Of a stretch of 64,000 nt of DNA, positions 18,005-30,179 are shown piece after piece; the first letter of the stretch is position 1, and each line of letters opens with the position of its first letter. A model generated the notes under the pieces. The model had not been told where the DNA came from. It made no database searches and saw only the letters and a list, made by a program, of their open reading frames with translations. This DNA comes from Globodera rostochiensis. Lineage: Eukaryota; Nematoda; Chromadorea; Rhabditida; Heteroderidae. The stretch covers positions 4,020,056 through 4,084,055 of the forward strand of contig JAEVLN010000006.1 of NCBI GenBank assembly GCA_018350325.1, in the 5' to 3' direction. Position numbers and translations under genes: made by a program.

Positions 18005-19820
18005 ATTTTGACCAAAAGTGTCCCACCCCCAGATGGTTTTGTATCAACTCTTTGAAGGACTCATAACTTGCTTCATTGTGGTTTCCGCGTAACAGTTTTT
18101 AATAGGATTTTTTAGTTTAAAATAATTAACTTATTTTTAATATTTGAATTTAAGCGTAAAAAATCAAAATTGTTAGTTTTTATCAACAAAGGAACAGGTA
18201 ATAACAATGAATGATCATCACTGATCACTGATCACTTAAACATAAAAATAACACCAAATTCTTGCAAAATTCGTTCTGTCATACAGAATTGAATTCTTTA
18301 CGGATACCTATTACTGATTCTGGAAGGCATTCGTTTCTCTTTTCATGCCATCTGCACTTAACAGTGGTGCCATTCTGAGACTTTACCGTCGTGCCATGAC
18401 ATTTTTCACGAGATTTAAAGCCGCTGCATTCATGCCCTTAATTTAAAATAATTTCTTTTTATTACATTAAAAACGATTAATTATTAAGAATAAAAATAAA
18501 TAAGCATATTATTTTGTTTAAATTAAATGCTCATGAACTATAATTTTTTGAATCATCAATTTAAAAAATAATACGGGTTATCGTTTCTGAAGGACCACCA
18601 TCTCCACTAAAAAATAAAAGGTAATGATGAAAATAATCATTTACATTTTTTAAATATATGTTAAAGAAACGTTATTTAGTCTGAATTTTTTTATTATTTA
18701 CCATCCAGAAGTTTCAAGCCCAAGGTTGCTGAGCAGAATTAGGTAAACCCAAATTGCGATAGGCAATAAAACAAATTTCGCCATTTTAATATGAGTTCAG
18801 AAATAAGCTCTTAAAAATTTAAAAGAAAATATATTTTTTATTAAATATAATTCGTTGAGCCTTTTATAGCTACTATAATAACGTTTGCAGCTTAAATAGA
18901 TTGAAAACTTGATGAACTTTTTTCAAAAAATGTTACCAAATAAAGTTCAATTTTTTACAAAAATTAAAATTTCTTTTACTTTTTAAAACTCTACTAAATC
19001 ATAAACTTAATAAAATTGTTACTGTTGAAAATTCCAAAAAAAGCCAGCATTTGCCATCTTAAAAAGGCAATTTGTCTTTAAATGATTTTAATTTAAAATT
19101 ACAAATTTTATTTTTAATAATGTGAAAGAAAAAGAAAAATGAAAAATAATTTTACCAGATTTATCTTAAAGATTAAAATGAGAAATATAATAATATAATA
19201 TGAAAAAAATCTTCAATTTCAGCCCTTAAATTGGAATTTTTTGCACTATTGGCATTTTTTGCCCTAAATCACGAGTCTCATCTCTCTGTTTCCAGACGCA
19301 AATAAACATGCCTTTCCATTGTTCAATTTTTACATTTATTGATTATACAAATTTGGCATTCCCACCAATGCCATCCCATCCATCCATATACATTCGGTTA
19401 GATTTAGAAAAAGATTTGAATATATGCTATGGGAGTATTTTGGCATTTTACTTTTACATATGGAAAAACTTTTTTTCTAAAATGTCTGAAAATATGTTAT
19501 TGATGAGCTGCTTACGAATTCGTCAATAGAAACCTTAAAACGGTTTTTAAAATTTTTGAAATTAAGAAAAAACGACTTTTAAGTAACTCCAAAGGAGAGA
19601 ATAACTGGGGGAAAGTTAGGCAGCAAGGATCTCAAATTGAACTTTTTTAATGGCAAATGCCTTTATTGGTACTTTCCTGTTTTGTGAACCCCTCACCAAA
19701 TCTGCTGAAAACATCATATATGGGGGTTTTCAAGGCTGCTTGCTGATCACAAATCCGGCAATATTTTTAAGCTCTGACGACGTCTAAGATTTTGAAATCT
19801 AAGATTTTTTTCACCATAAT
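18005..19820. other. AT-rich, no gene supported
   Basis: Long AT-rich stretch. A few short open frames lack splice context or recognisable motifs. CACTGATCACTGATCAC near 18,218-18,236 is a small repeat of GATCA. Confidence 0.45.
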
Positions 19821-19829
19821 CATCCAAAG

Positions 19830-20330
19830 CCGCGTTTATAGGTTTTCGTAGGTGCTAAAACGATGGGGCAAGCAAAAAATTTTAGCGCTCTCGACCTTAA
19901 AAGCGTCTTTCAATCGGTTAATTTTTGAAAATTAAGGAAAAACTATTTTTAAGTAACAAAAGCGCAATAGAATGACAGGGGGAATGCGTTAGGCTTAGCT
20001 TAAGCCACCCTGGGTCTTGGGTTCGTTAGGCCTAGGCCTAGGCTTAAGCCTAACGAACCCCTAAATCTCTACCTTTCCCCCTGTTATTCTATCCGGCTTT
20101 GGTGTTGCTTAAAGGTCATTTTTTCCAAAATTTGAACCAGTTCAGACCGGTTTAAAAGTCGAGCCCGCTAAAATGCAGTTCATTGAACGATTTTCTGACT
20201 AAATGCCTTGTGCCAATACAAAATTTTTTTTTGGATAGGTTTATCGTCTTTAGCCCCTAAGCAAAAACCTATTTAAAAGTGGTTGGTTTTGAGTGATTTG
20301 ACTCTGGTCCATCTACTCCATATTTGCCTA
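19830..20330. repeat. palindromic repeat, diverged relative of the 12,586-13,456 element, with TTAGGC-like centre
   Basis: The left side (TATAGGTTTTCGTAGGTGCT) is mirrored on the right (AGCCCCTAAGCAAAAACCTA, then TTTTGAGTGATTTGACTCTGG). The centre is a larger palindrome around GGTTCGTTAGGCCTAGGC and GCCTAACGAACC. The core shares TTAGGCTTA words with 22,880-22,935 and 51,535-51,580. Confidence 0.55.
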
Positions 20331-20339
20331 AGATGGTGT

Positions 20340-21120
20340 GAAGTTAACGTGAAGAACAAAACGCCACAAATTACAACCAAATTTGGCAACTGTTCAAAAA
20401 TATTGAGGCGTCAGCGGAAACGCTAATTCATTACATAAGAGCAATACAATTCTTATGTGCCTCCTCACAACATCGATTTAAACCACTTTTTTACATTTTT
20501 TTAAAATTAATTAATTTATTAATTAAAACAGAATTATTTAAGCATTTTTTATTGTTATTTTTTATGATGAAAATTCAATTTTTGTTAATTCTACATCTTC
20601 AATTTGACCAAATAATTGCTGCACCAGGAAAAGGCATCGCAAAAAGTAATAGTAAAAATTTTTCATTTTGAAATATTTAAATTTGGCATTTTGTTGTAGC
20701 CAAAATTCGAACTCGAAAATTCAAAAAATCAATTTCACCTCAAATTTTTCAAAAAGCATGAATTCGATCTCTACTTGCCTTTTTGTTGTTTTTGAAGATT
20801 TTGGGGCGAAATTGATTTTTTGAAAATTTTTGAATTTTCGAAAACTTGTTTGAATTCGAGTTTGGGGTTCTAAATCGGGTTGAAAGGGAGCTCAGACTCG
20901 GATTTTACGACCCCAAGAACCCTATAAAGTACCATTTTGTCGATTTTTAGAACTCAGTGACGAATTAGGCAAATGTGTTTTTTCGGTATTCGGTATCGGT
21001 ATTTCGGTAAAATACCGAAACCGAAAAATACTGACCAAAAAAACTCGGTATACCGACCGGTATTAGGTATTTTTTTGAAAATTTTGAATTCCAATTTGAA
21101 ATGAACAAAACTTTTATTCA
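20340..21120. other. non-coding with CGGTAT-rich hAT-like subterminal sequence
   Basis: Mostly AT-rich. At 20,985-21,075 CGGTATTCGGTATCGG-type words are dense, as in the subterminal arrays of other hAT elements here, and may be the edge of the element whose transposase relic follows. Confidence 0.4.
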
Positions 21121-21124
21121 ATAC

Positions 21125-21600
21125 TTATAATTGATAATGGGCAATGTTTTGTTTAAAAAAATAAGCATTCTCAGCTGTTGCTGGGTTTAATAAATTAAAA
21201 ACATCTCTTGCTACAGAGAAAATCCTTTCACTTTTCAACAGATGTCGCTTGCGCCGAAAGGTAGCGGCGAACAATGGGGGACAAAATAGGGAACATTTTT
21301 TCATTCTCTTTCCAATAATTAAAAGGATCACTGTCCAACGGCTCCAAATCAGCTTTCCTGTACTTGGAGATGGGGGCCTTTCTAAGAAATAATTTAATAG
21401 AAAAAATCGAACAAATGAAAAAAAGCATTTTTTAATTTAAGATAGTAAGTACCCTCGTCAATATTAGCTACATCAATTAGAATTTCTCCGCTATTGGTTG
21501 GCAGCAGAATGTCCGATTTGATCCATGAATGAATTTCAGAGACAAATTCCAAACGGTCTGGCACAAATTGGTCCTTGAATCTAGGGTCATGATAGTGGGC
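21125..21600 (-). pseudogene. hAT transposase C-terminal fragment, frameshifted
   Basis: Minus-strand reading gives LDPRFKDQFVPDRLEFVSE (LDPRFK is a hallmark of hAT transposases), an acidic loop, then the dimerisation region: FPILSPIVRRYLSAQATSVE in one frame and SERIFSVARDVFNLLNPATA plus ENAYFFKQN in another. The shift lies near 21,235. The N-terminal zinc finger and most of the catalytic domain are missing. Confidence 0.75.
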
Positions 21601-21813
21601 GACGGCATAAAATGGTTATTTAACCAGGTCATTTACCCATGGTTACCTAACCCCGTTCTTATGATTCCACTCCTGATAGGGAACCCCAAACATGACAGGG
21701 TTGGGCTTGGGGAGGCCCGCTTCAATACATAAAACGACTTGCTGCTTGTTACATTAAAAATGTTGACTTTAATTTAGTGTCGTTGTTCTTCCGCCGTTTA
21801 ACAATGTTTTATG

Positions 21814-22308
21814 CAGGGCTCCCAGATGAAAATTTTCAAAAGCCTCATTTGGCAGGCAAAAAAACCTCATTGGGACCAAAAAACCTCATTTTGCTAAAAC
21901 ATGTTTTTTTTTGCGCGCGGTTTTCCCAAATACTTTTTTTATTGGAGGGGGGGGGGGGGGGGGGGTCGGCGGTGCCGATAGGCGCCGCCGAGAAAATTTT
22001 TCGCATTTTTTACTCGATTTATTAAGAGATTGGAACTAAATTTGCAGAAGATGTGATGCTTTTTTGCTTTAAAAAAGATTGAAAATGAGGTTTTTTATTA
22101 AGAAAATTCCCAATTATTTCAAACCGGAAAACGCTTTTTCATTAAAAATGAAACACACAGAGAAAAAATGGATGGACATTATGCCAAATATTTAAAATTT
22201 AATAAAAATTTATCATTTATCAGTGAAATTTCTAAAAAGCCTCAAAAAACCTCATCAAAGTCCAAAAAACCACAAAATGAGGCTAAACCCTCAAATCTGG
22301 AGGCCCTG
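21814..22308. mobile_element. non-autonomous hAT element, 8-bp target duplication GTTTTATG
   Basis: Left end CAGGGCTCCCAGATGA, right end ATCTGGAGGCCCTG, flanked by GTTTTATG at 21,806-21,813 and 22,309-22,316. It has subterminal AAAACCTCAT words, a G run and a GC hairpin at 21,968-21,989. A relative with CAGGGCTCCGATCTGA ends at 33,672 and is present in both arms of the inverted duplication. Confidence 0.88.
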
Positions 22309-22552
22309 GTTTTATGGCTGAAAGGAACAATTCAATGATCGTTTAGAAGCCAAATGAATGTGCAATTATTCAAACATTTTTTATATGTAATGGTGCCATT
22401 CATAAATACAACGAGTCCAATATTGGCAATTAAAATTAACATTCAATTAAATAAATATCTCGTAAATAATTTATTCAAAATTCGTCTTGGACAACCACAA
22501 TGGATTAATTGGTAGTGGATATAAATATTTCCCGAAATCTGGATATATCCAT

Positions 22553-22800
22553 GACTAGGCCACAAATTATATTGACAAAAAATCTCGAAATATGGCCATA
22601 AAATATGGATACAAAATTGTAAAAATATGGGGAAAAATTGCAAAATATGGACGAAATATGGAGAAAATTTTTTCAAATATAGCAAAAAATGGGCAAGATT
22701 TTCCTAATTGAAGTAATAAGAGAAATAAAAATTTTTATATGCACATTAAAGGCATTTCAAAGAAGATTTTTGAAATTAAGCAAATTTCAAAAATTTTTAG
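22553..22800. repeat. truncated relative of the 14,843-15,380 hAT element
   Basis: Starts TAGGCCACAAATTATATTG and continues through repeated AAATATGG words and ATAGCAAAAAATGGGCAAG, the reverse of the right half of the 14,843-15,380 element. Confidence 0.6.
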
Positions 22801-23422
22801 AAAGGAAAAAACGACTTTTTTAAACACCAGAGCCCGTTTTCACATCCTTACTATTTTTTTACACCAATTTATCGGCCCACGATTTTTTGCTTAAGCCTAA
22901 GCCTAGGGTGGCTTAAGCCTAAGCCTAACAAACCCCAAGCCAGGGTGACGCAGTTGGCACGGGACGCGTTAAGCATTTTAATTTAGGGACATTAAATCTT
23001 TAGCAATGATATCAAATTATGAAATTGATTAATAAACAAAAATTGTTCTCATTTTCAGCTTTCATTTTTATATCCGCTAATTCGGCCACTTATCCGTAGT
23101 TTGGTGATACGCACAATTAAAGAAGACAATCTTTGGATGTCCAAGCACAATCGAAATGTGCCGATTTGCGGGGAAAAAAGTCTGCAAGCTTAAATGTTTT
23201 GCTAAATAATTAAATCTGTTTTTACAAAATTCGACTATGCATACAAAATATGACTGACTTAATTTACGACATATTCATAAAATCAGTAAATTATATATTA
23301 AATGCATAATAATCATTTTTTAAAAATCTTTTTTAAATGATCTTCTCTGCTGCAAATGAAATTAATATTTTGTGGTAAATGTTTATCATAGGGCCGGGCC
23401 GGGCCGGTAAACGAAATGAACC
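22800..23422. repeat. dispersed repeat, inverted copy of 51,045-51,662
   Basis: About 620 bp nearly identical, in reverse, to 51,045-51,662; the clearest difference is one extra GGGCC unit near 23,395. Contains GGCTTAAGCCTAAGCC words (TTAGGC-like on the other strand). No ORF. Confidence 0.85.
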
Positions 23423-23424
23423 AA

Positions 23425-25100
23425 AATAAGGATTTCTAAATTTGATTTATCATTATGTTTTTCAACTCGAGTCGAGACTGAGACTCTCGTGCATCACTAG
23501 TTATTATACCAAATTTTGGAATTGTCTGAGTGAAAGGTTAGACTTATGGTTTAGTTTTTTTAAAAAATCAGAAATTGTTTCCTTCCTCCACTAATGGCCT
23601 TACGGGAAAAGTGCGCTCAAATCGGTAAAAATGCCAAAAAGTTTGATTTTCCTATTTGGTATTTTTCCCATTTCTCACTTTGGTTTCGGGCAAAACACTC
23701 CGCCGGACTCGAGCCATTTATCGCACTCCGATGACGTGTTATTTTTTCAAAAAGAAAGAATTTGTAATTAATTATTTTATTAACAAATGTTTCTGGTTTA
23801 AAATTCCGTTTTAAATTTATTCATCACAATTTGGATAGCATTCTCCGACTTCGGGTTCCGTCAAATGTGCATGAATTCGTGCTTTTTGCGGAAATTTTGC
23901 TGCTTTCTTCATTTTGACCAACCGACTTCGAACCACGTTGATCAAAATTCGCTAAAAATTTCATTTTATTGTTTATTTTTACATTTAAATAATTGGTTGA
24001 CCGTTTCAGTACGCCAATGCCAGCCCAAATAGCCGCCGGTACATTCGGACGCGTTTGGCACTTTTTCAAACGGCGATTTCCAATTGCCGCTCAGATTATG
24101 TGCATTCCAGCCTGTATTACATTAAATCGGATAAATTTTAAAAACTTAATAAAATGCAAATCTGGTGTAAAAAATGAAGCCAACCATGAAAATAAAATCA
24201 TTTTCGGCCCATCCGTCCGAAGAAAGAAACCAATCACGGCCAAAACCATGTGCCCGTCTCAAAATTCGCAATTTTGGCGGCCAAATGCGACTTGCACCTA
24301 ATGTAATTTTTAATTATAGTAAATTAAATTTAAAAGTAACAAAATTATGTTACCAAAAATTAAAGTTGGGGAACCGCGATACTTGGAGAAAATCGGGACC
24401 GGGACCGTGGAAGACGGGATCAGGATTTCAAAAACCAGGAATTTTTCGGACGGGATTACGGTCCCGGCCAACTCTACTAAAATTAGACAAAAAACCGAGT
24501 TAAGAGATTTCTTCAGGCTTTTTCTAGATCTCTGAGCCTTCTTTAACAAAATAGGCCTATTTTAAATGACAAAAAGGCATTGCCGATACAATTGGAATTA
24601 AATTTGATTTTGGAAATTCAAGCTAAAATTAATACTGAAAACTGTTCTCTCTACTAAAAATGTACAATTAATCAATCTCACCCAATGCTGAACGAACACA
24701 AGTTGTTTATGCCATTAATAGTCATAGTCCTCCGAACGTTGCCAATATTTGGTGCAAGCCTTAAATCAATTCTTTTCATTTTTGAAAAATAAAAAAATAC
24801 ATTTATCTCAATTTGCGCATTCGGCAACACCGAAAAAATATTTTTACTTGCAAGGCGCCACTATAGTTGTGGAAAAATTCGTGGTTGAAAAAAGTGTTCT
24901 TTTATTTTTTGTAATCCGAGGCCTTTTTATTCTTTCTCTAAAGCGATTTTTATTTTTAAATTTTACTTTGTGTTGTATAATTTCAAATGTTACTTTACTT
25001 TAACTTTTTTATTTAAATGAATATTTGATATTGGTGAGCGACTTTTTGATTTTTAACAAATTTAATTTGGTACAAAAAAAGTTTCAGCTCGGATGTCCCG
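23425..25100. other. AT-rich, one possible small exon and hAT-like relics
   Basis: At 24,008-24,130 (plus) a GTTTCAG acceptor precedes an open frame with MPAQIAAGTFGRVWHFF then KRRFPIAAQIMCIPACIT, which looks like a basic or membrane-proximal peptide; I do not recognise it. 24,370-24,480 has GGGACCGGGACCG and GGTCCCGGCC words of the hAT subterminal type. Otherwise AT-rich. Confidence 0.3.
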
Positions 25101-25109
25101 AAATTTTGT

Positions 25110-25460
25110 CTACTTTGGGGTTTCGAATTTCGGGTTCGGGAAATTGTTACGTTTCGGGATGCCCCTGGTTCGAATCCAGTCCGTCCGAAACTGACCCCCT
25201 CTTCAGCAGTTGAGAAAAAACTAAAAGAAAAATCACTATTACGGGAACGAATTTCTAATGACATACGAGCTTTGACGATTAAGAATTGGCAATTGTCCGC
25301 GTTTAATTGTCCCACGAAATCATTGGACATTAACCGATTGCCCATCGATGCCCATTCGTCATATCGCCCATGGGATAGGACCTAAACGATTAAAAACATT
25401 TAACATTAAATTTTTATCATATTTAGGTTCAAACCACGGACCCGAATTCAAACATTTTTT
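25110..25460 (+). repeat. SINE-like repeat with intact B box, copy 1
   Basis: CCTGGTTCGAATCCAG matches the Pol III B box. The sequence after it (GACCCCCTCTTCAGCAGTTGA, AAAAAACTAAAAGAAAAATC, TATTACGGGAA, CGCCCATGGGATAGGAC, ACCACGGACCCGAATTC) is shared with 59,470-59,815. Confidence 0.65.
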
Positions 25461-25463
25461 AAT

Positions 25464-25960
25464 TATAACTTTTTTGAGAAAAGAAGAATTAGTTAGCATT
25501 CGCTTGACAAAGGCTGTCGGTTTCAAACCGAACCGAAACCCGACATTTTTTCGATTCGGTTTGAAACCGAAAGCTTAGGTTCGATTCGGTTTTTTTGCTA
25601 GGTTAATTGATGCCCGAAAGTTCGGACCATTAAAATGCTTGAAATAATACGCTCTTCTATTAATTCGACCTTCAAACTGAATTTATTTATTTTTCGACCT
25701 TCGAACTATAATTGTTCTTTTCGACTTCCGGACCGGTAGCCGGTTCCCCCTATCAGTTGGTCACTGAGCTTAAAAAACATGTGAATAGGAGCAAAAAATA
25801 AGCGGGTTTCCATTGGGGGACATTTTGTCAGAGGGTTTGAATGGGGACCTTTTGAATTGGGACCGTTTGTTCATAGGACCTTTTGTCCATGGCACCTTTT
25901 GAATTTAGACTTTGTCCGTAGGACCTTTTGAATGGGGGCAGACATTTTGTTTGCGTACGA
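25464..25960. other. non-coding with short diverged repeats
   Basis: CGGTTTCAAACCG and CGGTTTGAAACCG palindromes near 25,520-25,600, then GGACCTTTTGAAT-type words repeated from about 25,815 to 25,960. No gene. Confidence 0.5.
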
Positions 25961-25966
25961 ATTCCT

Positions 25967-26186
25967 CCCCCCCCCCCCCCCCTCATTCCCCCCTCCCCAC
26001 AAACCCCCCCCCCCCCCTCATTCCCCCCCCCACAAACCCCCCCCCCCTCATTCCCCCCTCCCCACAACCCCCCCCCCCCCCCCCTCTCCCCCCTCCCCAC
26101 AACCCCCCCCCCCCCCCCTCATTCCCCCCTCCCCACAACCCCCCCCCTCATTCCCCCCTCCCCACAAAACCTTCCCCCCCCCTCCC
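25967..26186. repeat. C-rich tandem repeat
   Basis: Repeats of CTCATTCCCCCCTCCCCACA separated by C runs of 8-18. The C-rich strand could form i-motifs and its complement G-quadruplexes. Open frames here (poly-Pro or poly-Gly) are a composition artefact. Confidence 0.85.
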
Positions 26187-26408
26187 CCAAATTCGTCTGC
26201 TCTCGCCATGTTCCTTGCAGCAAACTATGCAAACAAACACGTCATCGGAATTGGGAGTGTGTGCAACCCAAATTGAAAAAGGGCCGTAACTTTTGCTGTT
26301 TTATTTTTCATTGATTATTTTATTATATTTGTGTAAAACTCGAAAATTCAAATATTTGATTGGTGGATATTCCAAATTAACAATTAAATAAATAAATAAA
26401 AAACTGAC

Positions 26409-27252
26409 CCAAAGTGAGTGAATGCGAATCATGCGCTCCTCCAATTCGCGCTCCAGCCGCTTGACGTCAGTCTCCGCGTAACTTTTCTTTAAAAATTGCA
26501 CACAAATTCAATCGGACTAATCAGTCAGTGGGTGTGTGAGTTTGAGTATGTTTGCTATGCTTCAACTAGGGTTGGCACACCAGCCCCGAAAACCACGATC
26601 CCCGACCATTTTAGGCCAATCTCCCACCCCGATACTTGACAGTAACCGTCCCCGACAATTTGTAATTCCCCGACCTTTTAACCCCAACTTTTGCTTCCCC
26701 GAACGTCAGGGTGCGCCAACCCTAGCTTCAATATCAAGCCATATTTTAGCGATAATCCCGCAGGGGATATCCAAAAAAATCATTGCCCAATTGTGTTGTT
26801 TTTCGCCTACTCGATGAAGCGCCTCCTCCTCAGCTTTGCGCCTCTTCTCCATCTCCTTGAAGCGCTTCCGGAACATCAGCTGGACTTTGCTGCTGCCGCT
26901 GCTGCTCAGAAATGCCATGCCGCCGCCGCCGGCGCCGCCGTTGGCACCGAATTGAGGCAAAGTGCCGGCCATTGGAAACAACTCTTGCTCTTGGCGTAAC
27001 TGCAAAAGCGACGCAATAAAAAAAAACAATTCATTGTGACGACAAAAAAGCCAACTTTTTAATTTAAATAAAACGCCAGAAAAAGGAGCGTTCAATTTCA
27101 AAACAAACGTAAAATCCATTTAAAAAGTGTAAAACAACGACAAAACGCCATTAAAAATAAAATTAAAAAAAAGACCACTTTTTGACCGCGCCCACCTCTT
27201 TGGCCCGCAAATAATGTTCATCTTTGTGCAGGTGCGGTTTGTTTTGCCCGCC
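26409..27252 (-). CDS. coiled-coil protein fragment, three phase-0 exons
   Basis: Minus exons are 27252-27196 (ends HLHKDEHYLRAKE), 26999-26811 and 26486-26409, all phase 0. Exon 2 has a TTTTGCAG acceptor, a glycine-rich stretch (ANGGAGGGGMAF), a serine cluster and a basic helix FRKRFKEMEKRRKAEEEALH. Exon 3 continues with DVKRLERELEERMIRIHSLW. Heptad-like charged residues imply a coiled coil. A hAT element lies in the second intron. Exon 1 has a weak acceptor, and both gene ends are unresolved. I do not recognise the family. Confidence 0.5.
26567..26724. mobile_element. short hAT element, target duplication GCTTCAAC/GCTTCAAT
   Basis: Ends TAGGGTTGGCACACC and GGTGCGCCAACCCTA, 158 bp, flanked by 8-bp repeats with one mismatch. 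The interior has CCCCGAC words. It lies in an intron of the coiled-coil gene. A related internal segment occurs near 37,645-37,685. Confidence 0.8.
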
Positions 27253-27424
27253 CTCAACTCTTCACCACATGCGTCCTTCAAACAAAAAATAGTTAAAATT
27301 CGGTGTTTTTTGGCTCACCCGCCAAAATTTATAATAAATGAATAGAGTCAGAATATAAATATCTATTGTTTTATTTAATTACTTTAAATTAAATTAATTT
27401 ATTTTTAAAAATTCAGTTAATAAT

Positions 27425-27699
27425 TCAGACACTTTTTTCGGCCTGGTTGGTGTGTTGCTGTGTGTTTTCCATCAGCTTGTCGAACACGCTGAACAACGGC
27501 ATCTGGCCAACGCTTGCCACGGTCATCGACTGCGAATTTATCGGTTTTTACCGACCAAAAAATCCTGGTAAATTTTCATAAAAAAATAAAACACTCACAA
27601 CGCCTCGCGCAGTGACAGCGCAATAGCGTCCTCAAGTCGTTGGAGTGCATGAAGGCCCAACTGCGTTCTTTCGTCCGAAAAATGTGCACTGACCGCCAT
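27425..27699 (-). CDS. possible two-exon small gene
   Basis: Exon 1 (27699-27599) encodes MAVSAHFSDERTQLGLHALQ and RLEDAIALSLREA and ends at a perfect GTGAGT donor. A second exon after TTCGCAG (27529) reads SMTVASVGQMPLFSVFDKLM then ENTQQHTNQAEKSV before a stop at 27,425. The phases of these two do not agree by one base; an alternative acceptor (TTACCAG) gives an open but less convincing frame. The exons may belong to different models. Confidence 0.3.
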
Positions 27700-28076
27700 T
27701 TTGACGCTCAGCAAAAAGCCATTTTTAACTAAATTTGTTAAACATTTTTTAATAAATTATTTAATTTCAAATGGTGCCCAAAAATGTTTGATTTGCATCG
27801 GTTGCTTTGACAAAAAGCTTACCAAACTTTCAGGTTGATCGACCCAATTTATTTATTGTTCAATTGTTTCCGATTAAACAAAAAATTATGCCATAAAATT
27901 TTGGGGCACTTTTAATCATTTTGTCCAAAGAAAATTGACAAAAAATAGTCTTATATATAAATGCTAAGCTTTTCTGAAATAAAAAATGTTTGCCCCCAAA
28001 CCCACCGAAAAAATGGGGGATAAATTTTCTGTAAAATAAAAAGTAAAACTCCTTCAAAAAAAGGGGTCAATTTTTA

Positions 28077-28324
28077 ACAATGCAAGAAAAAGATTGGCTG
28101 AACAAGCGCAAGAAGCACAGCACTTGAACGAGTTGGCTGATGGCCACCAGGACGGCCGAAGTTTTGAAGGAGCGTGCATAGCGCAGGAGCAGCGTGCGCA
28201 CGGACTGGGAGACGTGCGCAAGTGCGGCGTGCACTGCAAACATTTGGCAGTGCCGGCGTGGCCGCCCGACTGAACTGTGCCGTCGCCAGCGTGCGGCGTA
28301 GCCCCGCAGTGCCGCCGCGGCATT
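28077..28324 (-). CDS. terminal exon of an unrecognised protein
   Basis: A TTTGTCCAG acceptor at 28,325 is followed by about 80 codons with no stop until 28,077: NAAAALRGYAARWRRHSS, then FAVHAALAHVSQSVRTLL and SAVLVAISQLVQVLCFLRLF. The composition (alanine/leucine-rich helices, arginines) is protein-like and GC content rises sharply here. The upstream exons are not found. Confidence 0.4.
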
Positions 28325-28329
28325 CTGGA

Positions 28330-29618
28330 CAAAGAAATTCGGGGGAAAATATTCCAGGAAGTAAACTTTGAAATGCCAACAAAGTAGCGCTTCAAATCTT
28401 ACAATTTATAGAAAATAAAACAACAAATTTAAATTTAAAATCGTTCAAATTTCCAAAATTGCATTTAAAAGTCTGTCAATAAAAAGGCAATTACTAAATA
28501 ATTATGCACTAAAATTCCCCAACCAACCAACCAGCATTTTTTGCTATGAGTCGGCGAGCTAAAACCCAAAAAAAGGAAAAATTGTTTAAATTTTGTTAAA
28601 ATTAATTTTTTGAAAAAAATATCCAAAAATTTTTGTTTTGGATTTTTGAAATTAATATTTCCATTTATTTATTACCAAAATATCGCAGCCGGTGCTGGAA
28701 CCGCCGGAGGCAATTAAATCTTTGTGTTGTTTTTGATGTTTTTTATTAATAATAAATAATCTTAACAAACAAAATTTATATTAAGCATAAAAAAAATGTC
28801 ATTTTAGCAAAAAATGTTTTTAGGGAATAGTTTATAGCGCCGCTTTTTTTTCGCCTGAAATGGTAGAATAAATAATCCAATGGAATTGTCGGCCTTTTAA
28901 CCCATTTTATCTGAGTAGGCCTTTTGTCTCAATTTGCGAGTTGGCATTTTGTCCATTTAACTATGCTCCAGAAATTTTGACCAAAAAGCTCCCTCTCTAA
29001 AAAAGTGTTATTATACATACAGTTCGGTTAGGGGCACCATAACCGAAGTGCCATTCGAAAGCTCTATTAAGCCAAAGCTAATCAATAATCAATTAGAAAA
29101 TTTGTAAAAAAGTTATTTCAATAAAACTATCGATTGCGTGTTTTAAATGATTCTTTTCATTTAAAGCTTTTGAATGGCATCTTGTTTTATTCGATTAAGT
29201 TAGACCTTTGCTCTTAATGTTTTGGTTGTTCTTTTTCTTTAAAAAGTTTATGGTCTCCATCATCATATCACACATCGTTGTGTGCCCAAGTCCAACCATT
29301 TTATTTCAATCAATATTGATTGATGTATACACATATTCTTCAAAAGCAATGGACCCCTTGGGGGATGGACGGGGGGGGGGGGGTGAATGAATGAATATAG
29401 AGATAAATGGCATCGCCCTGTCCGCCCCCCCCACCCAACATTATTTGTCATCATTTCTCTGCCAGTGTACGCCCACACTCTCTCGTTGACCTGCCACCGC
29501 CCATTCCCCCAATGCCAATGCAAATTGGAAGTCGATGTTGGTGCCTTTCACATATAAATAAATAATGTGTGTTACGCAAAAAATGAAAAAATTTGTTGCG
29601 TCTCCCCCCCCCCCCTCA
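28330..29618. other. AT-rich, no gene supported
   Basis: AT-rich with a CCAACCAACCAACCAGC run near 28,518, a poly-G run near 29,372 and C runs near 29,600. No coding signal that I can support. Confidence 0.45.
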
Positions 29619-29626
29619 CCTCCCCT

Positions 29627-29745
29627 TAGTGTTCGGCAAATGGCATTTTCCGGTAACGGTAACGGTAAAACCGGTAAATTTACCGTGAATTTTTACCGAT
29701 TTTTACCGGTTTTTACCGCGGTAAATTTTACCGTGCCGAACACTA
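29627..29745. mobile_element. 119-bp hAT MITE, 8-bp target duplication CCTCCCCT
   Basis: Ends TAGTGTTCGGCA and TGCCGAACACTA, flanked by CCTCCCCT at 29,619-29,626 and 29,746-29,753. The interior is built of GGTAACGG and TTTTTACCG words. Confidence 0.9.
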
Positions 29746-29753
29746 CCTCCCCT

Positions 29754-30106
29754 CATCTCAAACATTTGGTGATTTTGGCTTTAAATAAAATCTATTTTAA
29801 CTTTATTACATAATTAGTCCCCCCGATTTGTTATTTGAAAATCGCTCTCACTTAGCATATCATAATTTTGAATGGCCCAAATATATTTTTGTATCGTTAG
29901 TTTAGTCCTTCATATTGATCGAATTTAAGTTATAAAAATCAATTTTTATTTAATTTTAAGGTGTGCTAAGTTTCGTGTCGAAGACGTTCGACATCGCCTT
30001 TCGCCAAGGCTGAATTGGTCAACAATATGCCTAGTGGCGATGCGAATGGTCGGTCCTTTTTATAAAAAATATTTTTATTCTTTTTTTTTTGTATTAGTGT
30101 TTATTT
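29754..30106. other. AT-rich, possible short coding scrap
   Basis: Around 29,970-30,050 GC content rises (GTCGAAGACGTTCGACATCG), but no frame is supported by splice sites. Otherwise AT-rich. Confidence 0.3.
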
Positions 30107-30174
30107 TAGAGCCCGGACTTGGGCTTGCGATTTAGTAGGATCCCGAACTCGACAATCGGTTTGTCCGGGCTCTA
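30107..30174. mobile_element. 68-bp hAT-like miniature (TAGAGCCCGG ends)
   Basis: TAGAGCCCGGACTTGGGC faces GTCCGGGCTCTA. No clear target duplication. A 63-bp relative at 30,718-30,780 (TAGAGCCCGGACTTGAGC ... CGGCTCTA) has flanks ATTGAAAG/TTTAAAAG. The ends match the 34,239-34,925 element. Confidence 0.6.
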
Positions 30175-30179
30175 ATGGC

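Noticed and set aside
18005..19529. Short plus-strand frame near 19,308
   Set aside because: AT-rich, hydrophobic by composition, with no splice or motif support.
25828..26314. Poly-Pro and poly-Gly frames
   Set aside because: Direct result of C and G runs.
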